64,000 nt of DNA. It comes from CAYJNO01 sp964371715 (GTDB lineage: Bacteria; Bacillota_I; Bacilli_A; Erysipelotrichales; Erysipelotrichaceae). Under the pieces are notes generated by a model. The model did no database searches and was not told the DNA's origin. It saw nothing but the letters and a program-made list of their open reading frames with translations. Below, piece after piece: positions 55,246 through 63,939 of the stretch. The stretch covers positions 1 through 64,000 of the forward strand of contig CAYJNO010000009.1 in NCBI GenBank assembly GCA_964371715.1, read 5' to 3'. Made by a program: the position numbers and the translations under genes. Position 1 is the first letter of the stretch. Each line of letters starts with the position of its first letter.

Positions 55246-55698
55246 TTATTCATATATTTTTTGACTTATTATTGTGGCACTTTTTTTAATTACATCTTTA
55301 CAAAACTTTTTTCGCTCTTCACTATGAAAATCCTCAAAATGCCCACACATTTCTTTACATATGGTTGAGTCAAATTTTTGATTAAACTCCTCTGATATTG
55401 CTTTGAAAACTGGATATACATTTTCTTTTAATTCAGTCTTTTTCTCTTCAGCCGTATTATTAGCTAAAATATCTTTTCTACCATAACGATAAGACATAGC
55501 TAAACAACCACCAATTAAAGCACCGCACGTATTGTAACCAAATCCTCCAATTCCTCCACCAAATCCACTACTTAATGCAACAAGAGTTGGGTCTAAATCT
55601 TCAGTATCTACATATGCCTTAAAAATGCTTTCTGAACAATTATAGCCATTGTTGAAATTTACTATCGCTTTTTCTATCATTATTTCTTTTTTATCCAT
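55246..55698 (-). CDS. C-GCAxxG-C-C family protein
   Basis: A 150-residue redox-type protein named for its cysteine motif, visible as GYNCSES, YNTCGALIGG (CGA motif) and a C-terminal KEMCGHFEDF...KKFCKDV. Such proteins occur in anaerobes and may bind a metal cluster or act as redox carriers. The start at 55698 follows GAGGTGAG; the ATG at 55734 lacks a site. Confidence 0.9.
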   Translation of the reverse strand: MDKKEIMIEKAIVNFNNGYNCSESIFKAYVDTEDLDPTLVALSSGFGGGIGGFGYNTCGALIGGCLAMSYRYGRKDILANNTAEEKKTELKENVYPVFKAISEEFNQKFDSTICKEMCGHFEDFHSEERKKFCKDVIKKSATIISQKIYE

Positions 55699-55739
55699 TG
55701 TTCTCACCTCTTTCAATATTTTAACACTTTTCAAAAAAA

Positions 55740-55762
55740 AAATAGCGTAATATTCGCTATTT
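55740..55762 (-). terminator. Terminator of the fatty acid operon
   Basis: AAATAGCG and CGCTATTT arms pair around TAATATT, with ten T on the minus strand. The stem overlaps the plsC stop. Confidence 0.88.
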
Positions 55763-56411
55763 ATAGTTTTGATTCAATTATTTTATATACCATATTAGAT
55801 ATATCATTTGCTTCCATATCTTTGTAATCCTCATAGTTTATTGGTTCATGAAAGTGAATATCAATATCTGTATTTGATAATTTATATAATCCATTAATTG
55901 TAACAGGTACAATTTTAACTTTACTAGATATTGCTACTTGAAATGCTCCCTCTTTAAATTCATTCATTTTTGTTGATTTTGATCTTGTTCCTTCTGGAAA
56001 GATTAAAATAGAATTACCTTTCTTTAATCTTCTCATACTTTCCCTCAACATATAAATATTACCTTCTCTTGATTCACGATCAAAATGAATGTTATTTAAT
56101 AATTTAGCTGCTAAGCCAAAAATTGGAAGTTTCTCATTTTCAACTTTTGATATAAATGATATTGGACAATCTGATGCCGCAACTATTGGCACTGGATCCA
56201 TTGTCCCTTGATGATTACTAATATAAACTACACCTTTTAAATCTTTAATATTATCTTTTCCATAGACATTAAGTTTATATCCAGCAAATTTTAACATATT
56301 GCTAGATAATACTTTTAGTTTTTGATATCTTGGTTCAAATTCCTCATTTTTTATCTGATGTAATTTGAACCAAGATGGTATCAAGATTATTAATAATTTT
56401 AATATTTTCAT
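55761..56411 (-). CDS. plsC: 1-acyl-sn-glycerol-3-phosphate acyltransferase
   Basis: This 216-residue acyltransferase carries the catalytic HX4D motif in SNHQGTMDP and the FPEGTRS substrate motif. It acylates lysophosphatidic acid to phosphatidic acid, linking fatty acid synthesis to phospholipids. A hydrophobic N-terminal segment may dip into the membrane. It overlaps acpS by 4 nt (ATGA) and is the last gene of the operon. Confidence 0.93.
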   Translation of the reverse strand: MKILKLLIILIPSWFKLHQIKNEEFEPRYQKLKVLSSNMLKFAGYKLNVYGKDNIKDLKGVVYISNHQGTMDPVPIVAASDCPISFISKVENEKLPIFGLAAKLLNNIHFDRESREGNIYMLRESMRRLKKGNSILIFPEGTRSKSTKMNEFKEGAFQVAISSKVKIVPVTINGLYKLSNTDIDIHFHEPINYEDYKDMEANDISNMVYKIIESKL

Positions 56412-56731
56412 TTTTCAATTACCACAAATGCAATTGCATATTCCTTTTCATGTGAGATTGATAAATTTACCCTGTATCCCTCTATTTTGCATGTCGGTTT
56501 TTTATTTTCCGCCATAATTTCGATTTCACTCATTAATGTATCATAATCCAAAGCTTTAATAATTGCCTCTTTTGCTGCAATTCTACCTGCTAAGTATTCT
56601 AGTGCTCGATGATTATTATATAATTTATAAACTTCATATTCATTTTTAGTTAATATTTTTTGAGCTAACTTTTCTTGATTGTCTTTTAGTCTTGATATTT
56701 CAACAATATCAGTACCTACTCCAACAATCAT
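56408..56731 (-). CDS. acpS: Holo-ACP synthase
   Basis: A 107-residue AcpS-type phosphopantetheinyl transferase: GVGTDIVEISRL with the metal-binding aspartate, and LAGRIAAKEAIIKAL with the glutamate, then VNLSISHEKEYA. It loads the 4'-phosphopantetheine arm on ACP. The start at 56731 overlaps the fabZ stop (TAATG); the longer version would use TTG at 56746. Confidence 0.93.
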   Translation of the reverse strand: MIVGVGTDIVEISRLKDNQEKLAQKILTKNEYEVYKLYNNHRALEYLAGRIAAKEAIIKALDYDTLMSEIEIMAENKKPTCKIEGYRVNLSISHEKEYAIAFVVIEK

Positions 56732-57159
56732 TAGCCTAATGCACAAAGGATTTCACCTTTGCATGCGATTTCATTATCAACAGTTGCTAAAACATCAGCA
56801 AAATATATTCCACCACGACTCTTAGTAAATGTTACCTCTAATGTTAAGACATCACCAGGTATTACTTGTCTTTTAAAGCGCATATTATTAATACCAGCAA
56901 AGTATCCAATTTTGCCTTTATTGTTTTCATCACTTAATAATAATACACAACCTGTTTGTGCTAATGCTTCAACAATTAATACTCCAGGCATAACATGTTT
57001 TTGTGGAAAATGTCCTAGAAAGTGCATTTCATTAGCACTAACAGTTTTGATACCAACAATTTTCGTTTTATCTTCGCTTATAGACATTATTTTATCTACT
57101 AATAAAAATGGATAACGATGTGGTATTATTTCTTGTATTTGATTTGAATTATAAAGCAT
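56731..57159 (-). CDS. fabZ: 3-hydroxyacyl-ACP dehydratase
   Basis: This 142-residue hot-dog fold dehydratase shows [12 protein letters not shown], the catalytic histidine in [20 protein letters not shown] and the glutamate therein. It removes water from 3-hydroxyacyl-ACP. Encoded 1 nt after fabF. No FabA or FabM-like gene is seen, so the way unsaturated acids are made is unclear. Confidence 0.96.
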   Translation of the reverse strand: MLYNSNQIQEIIPHRYPFLLVDKIMSISEDKTKIVGIKTVSANEMHFLGHFPQKHVMPGVLIVEALAQTGCVLLLSDENNKGKIGYFAGINNMRFKRQVIPGDVLTLEVTFTKSRGGIYFADVLATVDNEIACKGEILCALG

Positions 57160-57160
57160 C

Positions 57161-58393
57161 TTAGTTCTCCCATTTCTTAATAATTATTGAAGCATTATGT
57201 CCACCAAAGCCTAATGAGTTACTCATTACATATTTAAGATCAGCTTTGCGGTTTTCATTAGCTACAATATCTAAGTCACACTCTTCATCAGCTACTTGAT
57301 AATTTATAGTTGCAGGTACTAAACCATTCTCTAAGGCCTTTGTACAAATAATTGCTTCAATAGCACCTGTAGCTCCTAATAAATGTCCTGTATTTGATTT
57401 AGTTGATGACATCATTAATTTATTGGCATGTTCACCAAACACTGTTTTAACAGCTTTAGTTTCGATTTTATCATTTAACGGTGTACTTGTTCCATGGGCA
57501 TTAATATAATCAATAGCTTCTTTTTCGATATTAGCATCTCTTAAAGCATTAATCATCGCTTTAGCACCACCATCTCCTGTATCTAATGGAGCAGTTACAT
57601 GATGAGCATCACATGTTGAACCATAACCTACAATTTCACCATAGATTTTAGCTCCACGACTTTTTGCATGTTCTAATTCTTCAAGCACTATAATACCAGC
57701 ACCTTCCCCCATTACAAAACCAGCTCTTTCTTTATCGAATGGAATACTTGCGCGTGATTTATCACTTGTTGAATTTAATGCTCTTAAAGCACTAAATCCT
57801 GCAATAGCAACTGGTGTAATTGCCGCTTCAGATCCACCTGCAAAAATTACATCCTCTTGATTATATTTAATTCTAAAGTATGCATCTCCAATTGCATTAG
57901 TACCAGCAGCACAGGCTGTAACTGCTGCACCACAATTCCCTTTAGCTTTTAAATCTATCGCCACATTTCCCGCTGCAATATTAACTAAAGACATTGGAAT
58001 AAAGTATGGAGATACTCTTGAAGGTCCTCTTTCAAGCAAAGTTTGTTTTGCATTTTCAATTGATTCAATACCACCAATACCACTAGCAACAATAACACCA
58101 ACTCGATCTGCAATTGGCTCAATATCTAATTTAGAATCATTTAATGCTTGTTTGGCAGCAATACGAGCAAATTTAGTAAAACGATCATTAAATTTTAAAT
58201 CACGAGCTGGAAAGTAACTTTCCATATCTAAATCTTTAACTTCTGCTGCTAGCTTTGCTTTAAATTCTGTTGTATCAAATAATGTTATTTCATCAATTCC
58301 ACATTCATTATTTAAGATACCATTCCATAAAGTTTCTACATCATTCCCTATTGGTGAAACTGCACCAAGACCTGTTATTACAACTCTTCTCAT
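57161..58393 (-). CDS. fabF: 3-oxoacyl-ACP synthase II
   Basis: This 410-residue condensing enzyme has the Cys-His-His triad in [22 protein letters not shown] and [12 protein letters not shown]. It extends acyl-ACP with malonyl-ACP. Length is normal. The gene follows fabG after 8 nt. Confidence 0.97.
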   Translation of the reverse strand: MRRVVITGLGAVSPIGNDVETLWNGILNNECGIDEITLFDTTEFKAKLAAEVKDLDMESYFPARDLKFNDRFTKFARIAAKQALNDSKLDIEPIADRVGVIVASGIGGIESIENAKQTLLERGPSRVSPYFIPMSLVNIAAGNVAIDLKAKGNCGAAVTACAAGTNAIGDAYFRIKYNQEDVIFAGGSEAAITPVAIAGFSALRALNSTSDKSRASIPFDKERAGFVMGEGAGIIVLEELEHAKSRGAKIYGEIVGYGSTCDAHHVTAPLDTGDGGAKAMINALRDANIEKEAIDYINAHGTSTPLNDKIETKAVKTVFGEHANKLMMSSTKSNTGHLLGATGAIEAIICTKALENGLVPATINYQVADEECDLDIVANENRKADLKYVMSNSLGFGGHNASIIIKKWEN

Positions 58394-58401
58394 AATTCCT
58401 C

Positions 58402-59136
58402 CTAAACTACCATTCCACCATCAACATTGATGATTTGTCCTGTGATATAAGATGCATTATCACTTGCTAAAAAGCTAATACAATTTGCTACATCTTCACT
58501 TTGTCCAAATTCTTTTAATGGAATATTTTTTAGTATTTCTTCTTTTACATTATCTGCTAATTTATCTGTCATTGCTGTTTGAATAAAACCTGGAGCCACT
58601 ACATTGCAACGAATTTTACGACTTGCAAGTTCTTTCGCAACTGATTTACTCATCGCAATTAATCCACCTTTACTGGCTGCATAATTTGTTTGTCCAATAT
58701 TACCAATTAAACCAATAACACTTGCAACATTAATAATACTTCCACTTTTTTGTTTAAGCATTACTTTTGATACATGTTTAATACAGTTAAATGCCCCTTT
58801 TAAATTAATATCAATTACTTGATCAAAGTCTTCTTCACTCATTCTTAATAATAGATTATCTTTAGTAATACCTGAATTATTTACTAAGACATCAATTGTT
58901 TGAAATTCATTAACAATTTCTTCAACCATTGTTTTTACTTCTTCAAAGTTTGCAACATTACATTTTTTTGTTGTTGCTAAAACACCATACGCTTTTACTT
59001 GTTCACATACTTCATTGGCTTTTTGTTCATTACCATTATAGTGAACTACAATATTATAACCATCTTGTGCTAGTTTTAATGCTGTTGCAGCACCAAGTCC
59101 ACCACTAGCTCCTGTTACTAACGCTGTTTTACTCAT
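58402..59136 (-). CDS. fabG: 3-oxoacyl-ACP reductase
   Basis: A 244-residue short-chain dehydrogenase with TGASGGLGAA for NADP(H), NNSG, and the catalytic Ser-Tyr-Lys set in SVIGLIGNIGQTNYAASKGG. It reduces 3-oxoacyl-ACP. The start at 59136 (MSKTALV) overlaps the stop of the preceding gene; the ATG at 59148 is an alternative with poorer spacing. Confidence 0.95.
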   Translation of the reverse strand: MSKTALVTGASGGLGAATALKLAQDGYNIVVHYNGNEQKANEVCEQVKAYGVLATTKKCNVANFEEVKTMVEEIVNEFQTIDVLVNNSGITKDNLLLRMSEEDFDQVIDINLKGAFNCIKHVSKVMLKQKSGSIINVASVIGLIGNIGQTNYAASKGGLIAMSKSVAKELASRKIRCNVVAPGFIQTAMTDKLADNVKEEILKNIPLKEFGQSEDVANCISFLASDNASYITGQIINVDGGMVV

Positions 59137-60205
59137 TATCTTGTCCATCCTTTTTAAATAAAGAATCTATTAATTCTTTTACACTAACAATTTTATCAAC
59201 ACGATGTGCATTTTCTCCAACAAATACTACCCCATTATTCACATCACCTTTAGCACTTCTAATTAATGCTTCACTAATACAATATGGAGTATCTAATGGA
59301 TTACATGGAAGCATACACTTTAAGCATTTAGGCATACTAATATTACCTCTTAATGCATTATTTTTATAGAAGTCATTATAAATTGCACGACCTGGAAAAC
59401 CAGTTGGTGAATTAACAATCTTAATATCTGCTTTTTGACAATTAACGATTGCTTCTTTAAATTTAATATCTGCATCACACTCATCAGTAGCGATAAAGCG
59501 GGTTGCCATTTGAACACCATCAGCTCCATAAGCTAATGCTTCATCAATGTCTTTTTTATCGAAGATACCACCAGCTACAAAGATTGGTATATATCTTTCA
59601 TATTTTTCTTGATATTGTTTTACCAACTCTTTTACATCATTAAATATTTCATTTAATGTTTGTGTTGTTCCACTTAATACATCATCTACTTTAAAACCTA
59701 AATGTCCTCCAGCTTTTACACCTTCAATTACAATAAAGTCTGCGGTTTTTTGATATCTTTTATCCCATGACTTTAAAATAACATTACAAGCTTTTAAACT
59801 TGAGACAATTGGGGCAATTAAAGTTTCTTCATTTACTAATGATGGTAAATCTAATGGTAATCCTGCTCCACTTATAATTGCATCTGCACCAGCTTTTACA
59901 CTAGCTTTTACATATTCTTTATAATCAGTAGCTGCTACCATAACATTCATACCAACCATACCATTATTGTTACTTATCTCTTTTGCTTTTTTTATTTCAT
60001 CAAAGATACCTTGAATATTAGCACTTATTGAATCTTTTCTAAAATCATCTCTTAAATAACCAGGATGTGCAGCACTAATAATACCCATACCACCATTTAA
60101 AGCAACATTACCGGCTAAATTACCAAGTGAGATTCCTACTCCCATTCCACCTTGGATTAATGGAATGTCGATGCTATTATTTCTAAATTTTATTCCTTTG
60201 ACCAT
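59129..60205 (-). CDS. Nitronate monooxygenase-like flavoprotein with C-terminal cysteines
   Basis: A 358-residue FMN TIM-barrel protein of the nitronate monooxygenase/FabK superfamily: PLIQGGMGVGISLGNLAG, GAGLPLDLP, EGVKAGGHLGF, and FVAGGIFDKKDIDEAL. The last 65 residues add CLKCMLPCN...PYC, which could hold a zinc or iron-sulfur centre. It overlaps fabK by 16 nt and stands where fabD usually lies in FabK-type clusters. It may be a second enoyl reductase, or a different oxidoreductase serving lipid synthesis. It is not a transacylase by sequence. Confidence 0.85.
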   Translation of the reverse strand: MVKGIKFRNNSIDIPLIQGGMGVGISLGNLAGNVALNGGMGIISAAHPGYLRDDFRKDSISANIQGIFDEIKKAKEISNNNGMVGMNVMVAATDYKEYVKASVKAGADAIISGAGLPLDLPSLVNEETLIAPIVSSLKACNVILKSWDKRYQKTADFIVIEGVKAGGHLGFKVDDVLSGTTQTLNEIFNDVKELVKQYQEKYERYIPIFVAGGIFDKKDIDEALAYGADGVQMATRFIATDECDADIKFKEAIVNCQKADIKIVNSPTGFPGRAIYNDFYKNNALRGNISMPKCLKCMLPCNPLDTPYCISEALIRSAKGDVNNGVVFVGENAHRVDKIVSVKELIDSLFKKDGQDNE

Positions 60206-61140
60206 AATTCAACCAACTTCTCTACTCTCATTTTTGTCACTAATGCTTCATTCATCATTTCTTCAAAAATTTGTGCTAATGGTTTTACCTCATTAATTAA
60301 ACCTGCAATTTGTCCAATCATTACTGAACCATTATCCATATCACCTTCAAGTACTGCTTTTCTTAATGAGCCTAAAGTCAATTTTTCCATCTCTTCACGG
60401 TCAACTTTAGTGCTTTCTAATTTTAAGTATTCTCTACTCATTGTATTTTTTAATACACGTACTGGTGTATTTAATGTTCTACCTGTTACTACTGTATCTA
60501 TGTCTTTAGCTTTAATTACTGCATTTTTATAGTTTTCATGAATTGGACATTCAGCACTTGCTAAAAGAATAGTACCGATTTGAACGCCTACTGCTCCTAG
60601 TGCTAAAGCCGCAATAACACCATCACCACTAGCAATACCACCAGCTGCAATAACTGGAATATTTACTGCTTTACAAACTTGAGGTACTAAAGCCATAGTC
60701 GTTAATTCTCCAACATGTCCTCCAGCTTCTGTTCCTTCAACAATTATTGCATCAGCATTTGCTCTTTCCATTCTTCGTGCAAGACCAACACTTGGTACTA
60801 CTGGAATTACTTTAGCTCCACTATTTTTTAATAGCTCCATGTATGGTCCAGGATTTCCTGCACCTGTTGTTACTACCGCTACTTTTTCCTTTGCAATAAC
60901 TTCCATGATTTCTTTTGTATGTGGATTCATTAACATTACATTAACCCCAAAAGGTTTATCTGTTAATTTCTTACATTCAATAATTGAGTTTCTCGTCGTT
61001 TCAGCATCCATTGCTCCTGTTGCAATAATACCAAGTCCACCTGCATTACTTACATCAGCCGCAAATTTTGCAGTTGCAATATTTGCCATTGCACCTTGAA
61101 TTATTGGATATTTAATATTTAAAAATTCATTAATTAACAT
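60190..61140 (-). CDS. fabK: Enoyl-ACP reductase II
   Basis: This 316-residue FMN enzyme matches FabK: PIIQGAMANIAT, GVNVMLMNPH, VVTTGAGNPGPY, EGTEAGGHVGELTT with the catalytic-type histidine, and AAGGIASGDGV. It performs the last reduction of the elongation cycle and replaces FabI, which makes such bacteria resistant to triclosan in known cases. Encoded 10 nt after fabH. Confidence 0.95.
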   Translation of the reverse strand: MLINEFLNIKYPIIQGAMANIATAKFAADVSNAGGLGIIATGAMDAETTRNSIIECKKLTDKPFGVNVMLMNPHTKEIMEVIAKEKVAVVTTGAGNPGPYMELLKNSGAKVIPVVPSVGLARRMERANADAIIVEGTEAGGHVGELTTMALVPQVCKAVNIPVIAAGGIASGDGVIAALALGAVGVQIGTILLASAECPIHENYKNAVIKAKDIDTVVTGRTLNTPVRVLKNTMSREYLKLESTKVDREEMEKLTLGSLRKAVLEGDMDNGSVMIGQIAGLINEVKPLAQIFEEMMNEALVTKMRVEKLVELWSKE

Positions 61141-61150
61141 TTTTCTTCCT

Positions 61151-62086
61151 CTACCATTCTATTAATGTACTACCATAAGTAAATCCTGCTCCAAAGCCTA
61201 CTAATATAACTTTCATCTTTGGTTTTAATAAATTTTGTTCATTAGCTTCTGCTAAAGCTAATGGCACACTTGCCGCACTTGTATTTCCATATTTCTCTAA
61301 ATTAACAAAAAACTTATCAGCTGATACACCTAATTTTTTTGTTGTATAGTCTATTATTCTTGAATTCGCTTGGTGTGGAATAATTAAATCAATTTCACTA
61401 ATATCCATATTTGCTTGTGTTAAAACCTTTTTCACACCCTGTTCTAAAGCATCAACAGCAAATCTAAATACCTGTCTTCCATCCATTTGTAGTTTACCAA
61501 GTTTATCATTGTCATTTTTTGCATATAATACACCTTGATCATCACCTATTGATTTAGCATAATGATACATCAATGGATGATTAAGACTTTTCTCAATTAC
61601 CACAGCACCTGCTCCATCACCAAATAACACACATGTATTACGATCTTTAAAATCAACTATCTTACTTAATGATTCTGCTCCTATAATTAAAGCTTGTTCT
61701 CCATCTTTTAATAATGAGCTTCCAACTTGCATTGCATAAACAAACCCACTACAGGCTGCATTTATATCAAAAGCCATAACTTCTTGTCCATTTAATCCAA
61801 GTTTAGCTTGTAGTAAACATGCAGTACTTGGTGTTGAATAATCTGGTGTTATTGTCGCAACAATAATTAATCTTATTTTATTTTTATCCATTGCTTTTAA
61901 TGCATCAATAGATGCTTCATAAGCTAGATCTAAAGTTGTTTTATTTTCAACAACATAACGTTGTTTTATTCCAGTTCTAGAGTAAATCCATTCATCACTT
62001 GTATCAACCATTAAACTTAAATCATCATTAGTTAATACTTTATCTGCTAAGGCTTTACCTGTACTTAATATTTTTATATTGTTCAT
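61151..62086 (-). CDS. fabH: 3-oxoacyl-ACP synthase III
   Basis: A 311-residue condensing enzyme that starts chains from an acyl-CoA and malonyl-ACP. The catalytic Cys (NAACSGFVYAM), His (IPHQAN) and Asn (YGNTSAAS) are present. The start at 62086 has AAAGGAG, while an in-frame ATG at 62107 lies before that site. A terminator separates it from acpP. Confidence 0.96.
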   Translation of the reverse strand: MNNIKILSTGKALADKVLTNDDLSLMVDTSDEWIYSRTGIKQRYVVENKTTLDLAYEASIDALKAMDKNKIRLIIVATITPDYSTPSTACLLQAKLGLNGQEVMAFDINAACSGFVYAMQVGSSLLKDGEQALIIGAESLSKIVDFKDRNTCVLFGDGAGAVVIEKSLNHPLMYHYAKSIGDDQGVLYAKNDNDKLGKLQMDGRQVFRFAVDALEQGVKKVLTQANMDISEIDLIIPHQANSRIIDYTTKKLGVSADKFFVNLEKYGNTSAASVPLALAEANEQNLLKPKMKVILVGFGAGFTYGSTLIEW

Positions 62087-62110
62087 ATAACTCCTTTGTC
62101 TAAACATTAT

Positions 62111-62139
62111 AAAAAGAGCTAATTATCTTAGCTCTTTTT
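62111..62139 (-). terminator. Intra-operon terminator between acpP and fabH
   Basis: An 11-bp perfect stem (AAAAAGAGCTA with its complement) overlaps the acpP stop, with T residues on the minus strand. Partial readthrough would give more acpP than downstream messages. Confidence 0.8.
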
Positions 62140-62362
62140 ATTGTTTACTATTTAATAAAACGATGATATCGTTTACTGTTTCAAGTTTAGCTAATTCTTC
62201 ATCAGCAATCGTTACATCAAATTCTGTCTCTAATTCTAATGCTAATTCAACTGCAGCAATAGAATCAATTCCTAAATCATCTTTTAATGTAGCTTCTGGT
62301 GTAACTAATGTTGCATCCACGTTAATTGCATCAACTAATACTTTAGTAATTTTTTCGATCAT
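62138..62362 (-). CDS. acpP: Acyl carrier protein
   Basis: A 74-residue ACP with the phosphopantetheine serine in GIDSIAAVELALELE (Ser34; the usual DSL is DSI). It is the carrier for all intermediates of fatty acid synthesis and is the first gene of the operon. The start at 62362 has GGAGG; extra upstream residues would overlap the operator region. Confidence 0.96.
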   Translation of the reverse strand: MIEKITKVLVDAINVDATLVTPEATLKDDLGIDSIAAVELALELETEFDVTIADEELAKLETVNDIIVLLNSKQ

Positions 62363-62377
62363 GTTATTCCTCCAATT

Positions 62378-62447
62378 ACTTTGAACCTCAAAGTACCTCA
62401 TTAGCATAACTCATTTGATAATCAAAGTAAATACTTTGATTGTGAAA
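62378..62447 (-). promoter_or_regulatory. FabT-like operator cluster and acpP promoter
   Basis: Three dyads occur: ACTTTGA-ACC-TCAAAGT (62378-62396), TTTGAT-A-ATCAAA (62414-62426) and the imperfect TTTGAT-T-GTGAAA (62435-62447). The middle one matches the FabT consensus (TTTGATtATCAAA). On the minus strand TTTACT (62426-62431) and TATGCT (62403-62408) are 17 nt apart, so the middle dyad sits in the spacer and the first near the start of transcription. No fabT gene is in the window. Confidence 0.65.
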
Positions 62448-62456
62448 CTTTAGTGA

Positions 62457-62489
62457 AAAGTGGACAAATCTTTAAATTTGCCCACTTTT
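62457..62489. terminator. Terminator between the DUF402 gene and the fatty acid operon
   Basis: A 14-nt stem with one mismatch lies 16 nt after the DUF402 stop on the minus strand. Confidence 0.7.
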
Positions 62490-62505
62490 ATACGTTATAT
62501 TTATA

Positions 62506-63030
62506 TTATTGTAAATTTTGATAGATTTCATAATAATAATCTACACTCTCTTGACTAAAAGGTTCATTTTTTTCTCTTATTTCATCTAAAAGCAGATTCA
62601 TTTGACCTTCAATTACTTCTTTTAATTCTGCTGAATAATTCATCTTTTGTTGATGAATAAAGTATTCATGTTCATCTAAAATCTTATAATGTCCATTTGG
62701 ATATACCTTTACATCTAGATCATAGTCAATATTTTTAATACCATCTATATCAAAAATACTAGGCGATGCTAAGTTGCAATAATAAAAAATGCCTTTTTTC
62801 CTAATCATCGCAATAATGTTATACCATTTATTAGGATAATAAAAACAGATAGCAGGTTCTTTAGTAACCCATCTTCTTCCATTACCTTCAACAATAACAG
62901 TACTATTAGTTACTGCTACAATCTTTTCTTTATTAGCTTCAACAACTGTAGCCTTCGACCATATACGATGTAAGGATTTATCATGTTTATAGCTTAAGAT
63001 TCTTATTTCTTGACCAAACTCAGGTAACAT
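62506..63030 (-). CDS. DUF402 nucleoside phosphatase-like protein
   Basis: A 174-residue DUF402 protein, related to S. aureus Ntdp, which hydrolyses nucleoside di- or triphosphates. Recognisable parts are EIRILSYKHDKSLHRIW, AICFYYPNKWYNI, and FYYCNLASPS...IDYDLDVKVYPNG with acidic metal-site residues. Monocistronic. It precedes the fatty acid operon on the same strand but is isolated from it by a terminator. Confidence 0.9.
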   Translation of the reverse strand: MLPEFGQEIRILSYKHDKSLHRIWSKATVVEANKEKIVAVTNSTVIVEGNGRRWVTKEPAICFYYPNKWYNIIAMIRKKGIFYYCNLASPSIFDIDGIKNIDYDLDVKVYPNGHYKILDEHEYFIHQQKMNYSAELKEVIEGQMNLLLDEIREKNEPFSQESVDYYYEIYQNLQ

Positions 63031-63210
63031 AATCTCTCCTTTACATTATCTACTATTTAATTTTAAATGATAAGAATTAGATTGTAAATCTTATATTGTT
63101 ATTTGAAGAGTTAATTACTTACATTAATGCTATGAATATCTCTTCTAAAATTGAATATACAATATGATAATCAACTATATCTAATTTATTTGTAAGTTTT
63201 GTTAAACTTT

Positions 63211-63939
63211 TTACTCTACTTGGTGGATAAGGAATCCTGCACTTCCCCAAGTTCCATGTCCATTATTTTTTACTTCTGAACAAAAATATCTAATTACAGA
63301 TGAATTCTCTATTGTAGCTTTTTCTAATTCTGCATCACCCCATGCTCCACACTTTTCCCAATTTGTTGTATCCCCCTCGAATACCATTTCAAAACCTAAC
63401 TCATATAAATCGGGTCCAACATATGCTTCACATGGTAAATTAGGATCAGTTAAAACTTCACATTCTTCTGATATAGGTATTGAGCTTGGTACTGGATCAT
63501 AAGTTGCTTCTGCCGTAGGATCAACTGTTGGTATTTTTGTTGGTTCTACTGTAGCCACAATAGTCGGTATTTTTGTTGGTTCTACTGTAGGCACAATAGT
63601 CGGTATTTTTGTTGGTACTATTGTAGGTACAACTGTTGGTATTTTTGTTGGCTCTACTGTAGTCACAACTGTCGGTATTTTTGTTGGCTCTACTGTAGTC
63701 ACAACTGTCGGTATTTTTGTTGGCTCTACTGTAGTCACAACTGTCGGTTCATTTGTAGGTTCTACTGTCGTTTCTATAACTTTAACTGTCATAGGTGTTG
63801 TTGATAATACAGTATCTACATTGACATCCTCTGTTTTTGTTGGAATGTTTGAAGGATCTGTATTGATAATTTCATTTCCAGTCTTACAACCAGTTAGAGT
63901 TATTAGTACAAAAATAAATATTAATAATATTTTCTTCAT
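63211..63939 (-). CDS. Lipoprotein with PTKIPT repeats
   Basis: A 242-residue lipoprotein (lipobox LTGC). Residues about 60-145 are seven 12-residue repeats of the VVTTVEPTKIPT kind, a proline/threonine stalk that may carry O-linked sugars and hold the head off the surface. The C-terminal domain (about 160-242) has five cysteines in ECEV, PCEAY, EKCGAW and RYFCSEV contexts and may be disulfide-bonded. The start at 63939 follows AAAGGAG. No family was recognised and the function is unknown. Confidence 0.75.
   Translation of the reverse strand: MKKILLIFIFVLITLTGCKTGNEIINTDPSNIPTKTEDVNVDTVLSTTPMTVKVIETTVEPTNEPTVVTTVEPTKIPTVVTTVEPTKIPTVVTTVEPTKIPTVVPTIVPTKIPTIVPTVEPTKIPTIVATVEPTKIPTVDPTAEATYDPVPSSIPISEECEVLTDPNLPCEAYVGPDLYELGFEMVFEGDTTNWEKCGAWGDAELEKATIENSSVIRYFCSEVKNNGHGTWGSAGFLIHQVE
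63515..63775 (-). repeat. 36-bp tandem coding repeats
   Basis: Seven near-identical 36-bp units encode the PTKIPT stalk; three units near 63641-63745 are nearly exact copies. Such arrays vary in number by slippage. Confidence 0.85.

Noticed and set aside
63515..63775. 36-bp repeats considered as a CRISPR array
   Set aside because: The units are contiguous with no unique spacers and are in frame inside a lipoprotein gene. No cas genes are nearby.
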